Assembly: GCA_034180415.1 (NCBI GenBank) | Contig: JAXFOK010000010.1 | Coordinates: 5,013 to 69,012 of the forward strand | From: CAKMMH01 sp927798255 | GTDB lineage: Bacteria > Bdellovibrionota_C > UBA2361 > CAKMMH01 | Length of the DNA stretch: 64,000 nucleotides | Direction of reading: 5' to 3' | Shown here: piece by piece, positions 63,528 through 64,000 of the stretch | Position numbering within the stretch: the stretch's first letter is position 1 | How the letters are laid out: each line of letters starts with the position of its first letter | Notes under the pieces: generated by a model | Seen by the model: only the letters and a program-made list of their open reading frames with translations | What the model was told of the DNA's origin: nothing | Databases searched by the model: none | Translations under genes and position numbers: made by a program

Positions 63528-64000
63528 ATGGCAAAAGTTTTAAAATTATTTACATATCCAGACCCATTATTAAAAGAAATTTCTAAGGAAGTTACTGATT
63601 TTTCGAAAGAGTTAAAAAGTTTAACTGACGATATGTTTAAAACAATGTATGAAAATAGTGGAATAGGGTTAGCAGCTCCTCAAGTTGGAATTTTAAAAAG
63701 GATAGTTGTAATCGATCTTCAAGAAGATGACAAAAAAGTACCATTAATTTTTATAAATCCTCAAATTATTGAGGCTTGTGGAAGTACGACCTTTGAAGAA
63801 GGATGCCTTAGCGTTCCCGGGTATCATGAAGTTGTAAAAAGAAAAAAGGATATAACAGTAAAATTTCAAGATTTAGAAGGAAAAGAGCAAGTAATAAACG
63901 CCACGGGACTTTTAGCAATTTGTCTTCAACATGAAATTGACCATTTAAACGGTATTTTATTTGTTGATCAAATAAGTCAACTTAAAAAAGGTTTCTTTAA
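63528..64000 (+). CDS. def: Peptide deformylase (partial, runs off the window)
   Basis: From ATG 63528 the frame stays open to the edge (157 codons). GIGLAAPQVG, EGCLSVPGY and LQHEIDHLNGILFVD are all in place, so the metal ligands (Cys and the two His) and catalytic Glu are present. It removes the formyl group from new proteins. The C-terminal end lies outside the window. Confidence 0.95.
   Translation, partial: MAKVLKLFTYPDPLLKEISKEVTDFSKELKSLTDDMFKTMYENSGIGLAAPQVGILKRIVVIDLQEDDKKVPLIFINPQIIEACGSTTFEEGCLSVPGYHEVVKRKKDITVKFQDLEGKEQVINATGLLAICLQHEIDHLNGILFVDQISQLKKGFF

Overview
The window is AT-rich DNA (roughly 28-30% GC by eye) from a Gram-negative bacterium, and it reads mostly as chromosome. 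Housekeeping genes include secA, hemW, yidC, mnmE, rnhB, def, dapF, dapL, ruvX, mltG and a farnesyl diphosphate synthase gene. The Gram-negative inference rests on type II secretion / type IV pilus assembly proteins (GspL/GspM-like proteins and a minor prepilin cluster), HtpX, an M23 endopeptidase and the meso-diaminopimelate pathway. SecA and the decayed leuD look proteobacterial (alpha/delta-like) by remembered family features, but the phylum cannot be fixed without a search. The standard genetic code is used.

Layout. 1-0.35 kb: two small overlapping membrane ORFs of higher GC. 0.4-6 kb: DUF2207 protein, hemW, secA (minus strand). 6-16 kb: an accessory zone with decayed sequence, a nucleotidyltransferase-fold protein, a leuD pseudogene, intact ilvE, a DUF262/DUF1524 (GmrSD-like) plus PD-(D/E)XK-like pair, two AAA/DUF4143 ATPases and a GNAT fragment. 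16-26 kb: marC-family gene, RlmD/TrmA-like methyltransferase, M23 peptidase, then ruvX, mltG, an Asn-rich MoxR partner, moxR, dapF and dapL on the plus strand. 26-39 kb: trypsin-like protease, a miniature flagellar-rod-like protein, tRNA-Arg(UCU), GspL/GspM/coiled-coil operon, flippase-like membrane protein, 3-beta-HSD/OleD-like dehydrogenase, CotH, HtpX, GH57 and a THUMP methyltransferase. 39-49 kb: mnmE-yidC-M50 peptidase, a PMT-type mannosyltransferase carrying an NPCBM domain, rnhB/yraN and a LOG protein. 49.5-54.3 kb: minor prepilins (PilX, PilW, PilV, FimT/GspH-like) and a prenyl diphosphate synthase. 54-60 kb: parB-parA, noncoding DNA, an initiator gene and a MerR-like gene. 60-64 kb: PepSY, Nudix and unknown proteins, then the start of def.

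The most striking region is 54.4-60.1 kb. A replication initiator of the plasmid RPA family (57810-59369) is preceded by eleven direct repeats of a TCGTGAAATGAAATAAA-like motif, spaced almost exactly 22 bp apart (57461-57700). More copies, some inverted, lie on both sides of parA-parB, and two 19-bp palindromes (CTGTCCCACCGTGGGACAG) lie beyond parB. This is an iteron replicon with partition genes sitting among chromosomal housekeeping genes, 12 kb from yidC-mnmE, with gene direction switching across it (minus from 57.2 kb down to 49.5 kb, plus from 57.8 to 62 kb). It could be the working chromosomal origin, an integrated plasmid, or evidence that this replicon is a chromid. The window alone cannot decide between these.

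Other connections: dapF and dapL form the end of a lysine/peptidoglycan precursor route beside mltG and the M23 peptidase. The GspL/GspM operon and the minor prepilin cluster probably serve one pilus or secretion machine. Loss of leuD with retention of ilvE suggests the leucine route is broken while branched-chain amino acid interconversion remains.
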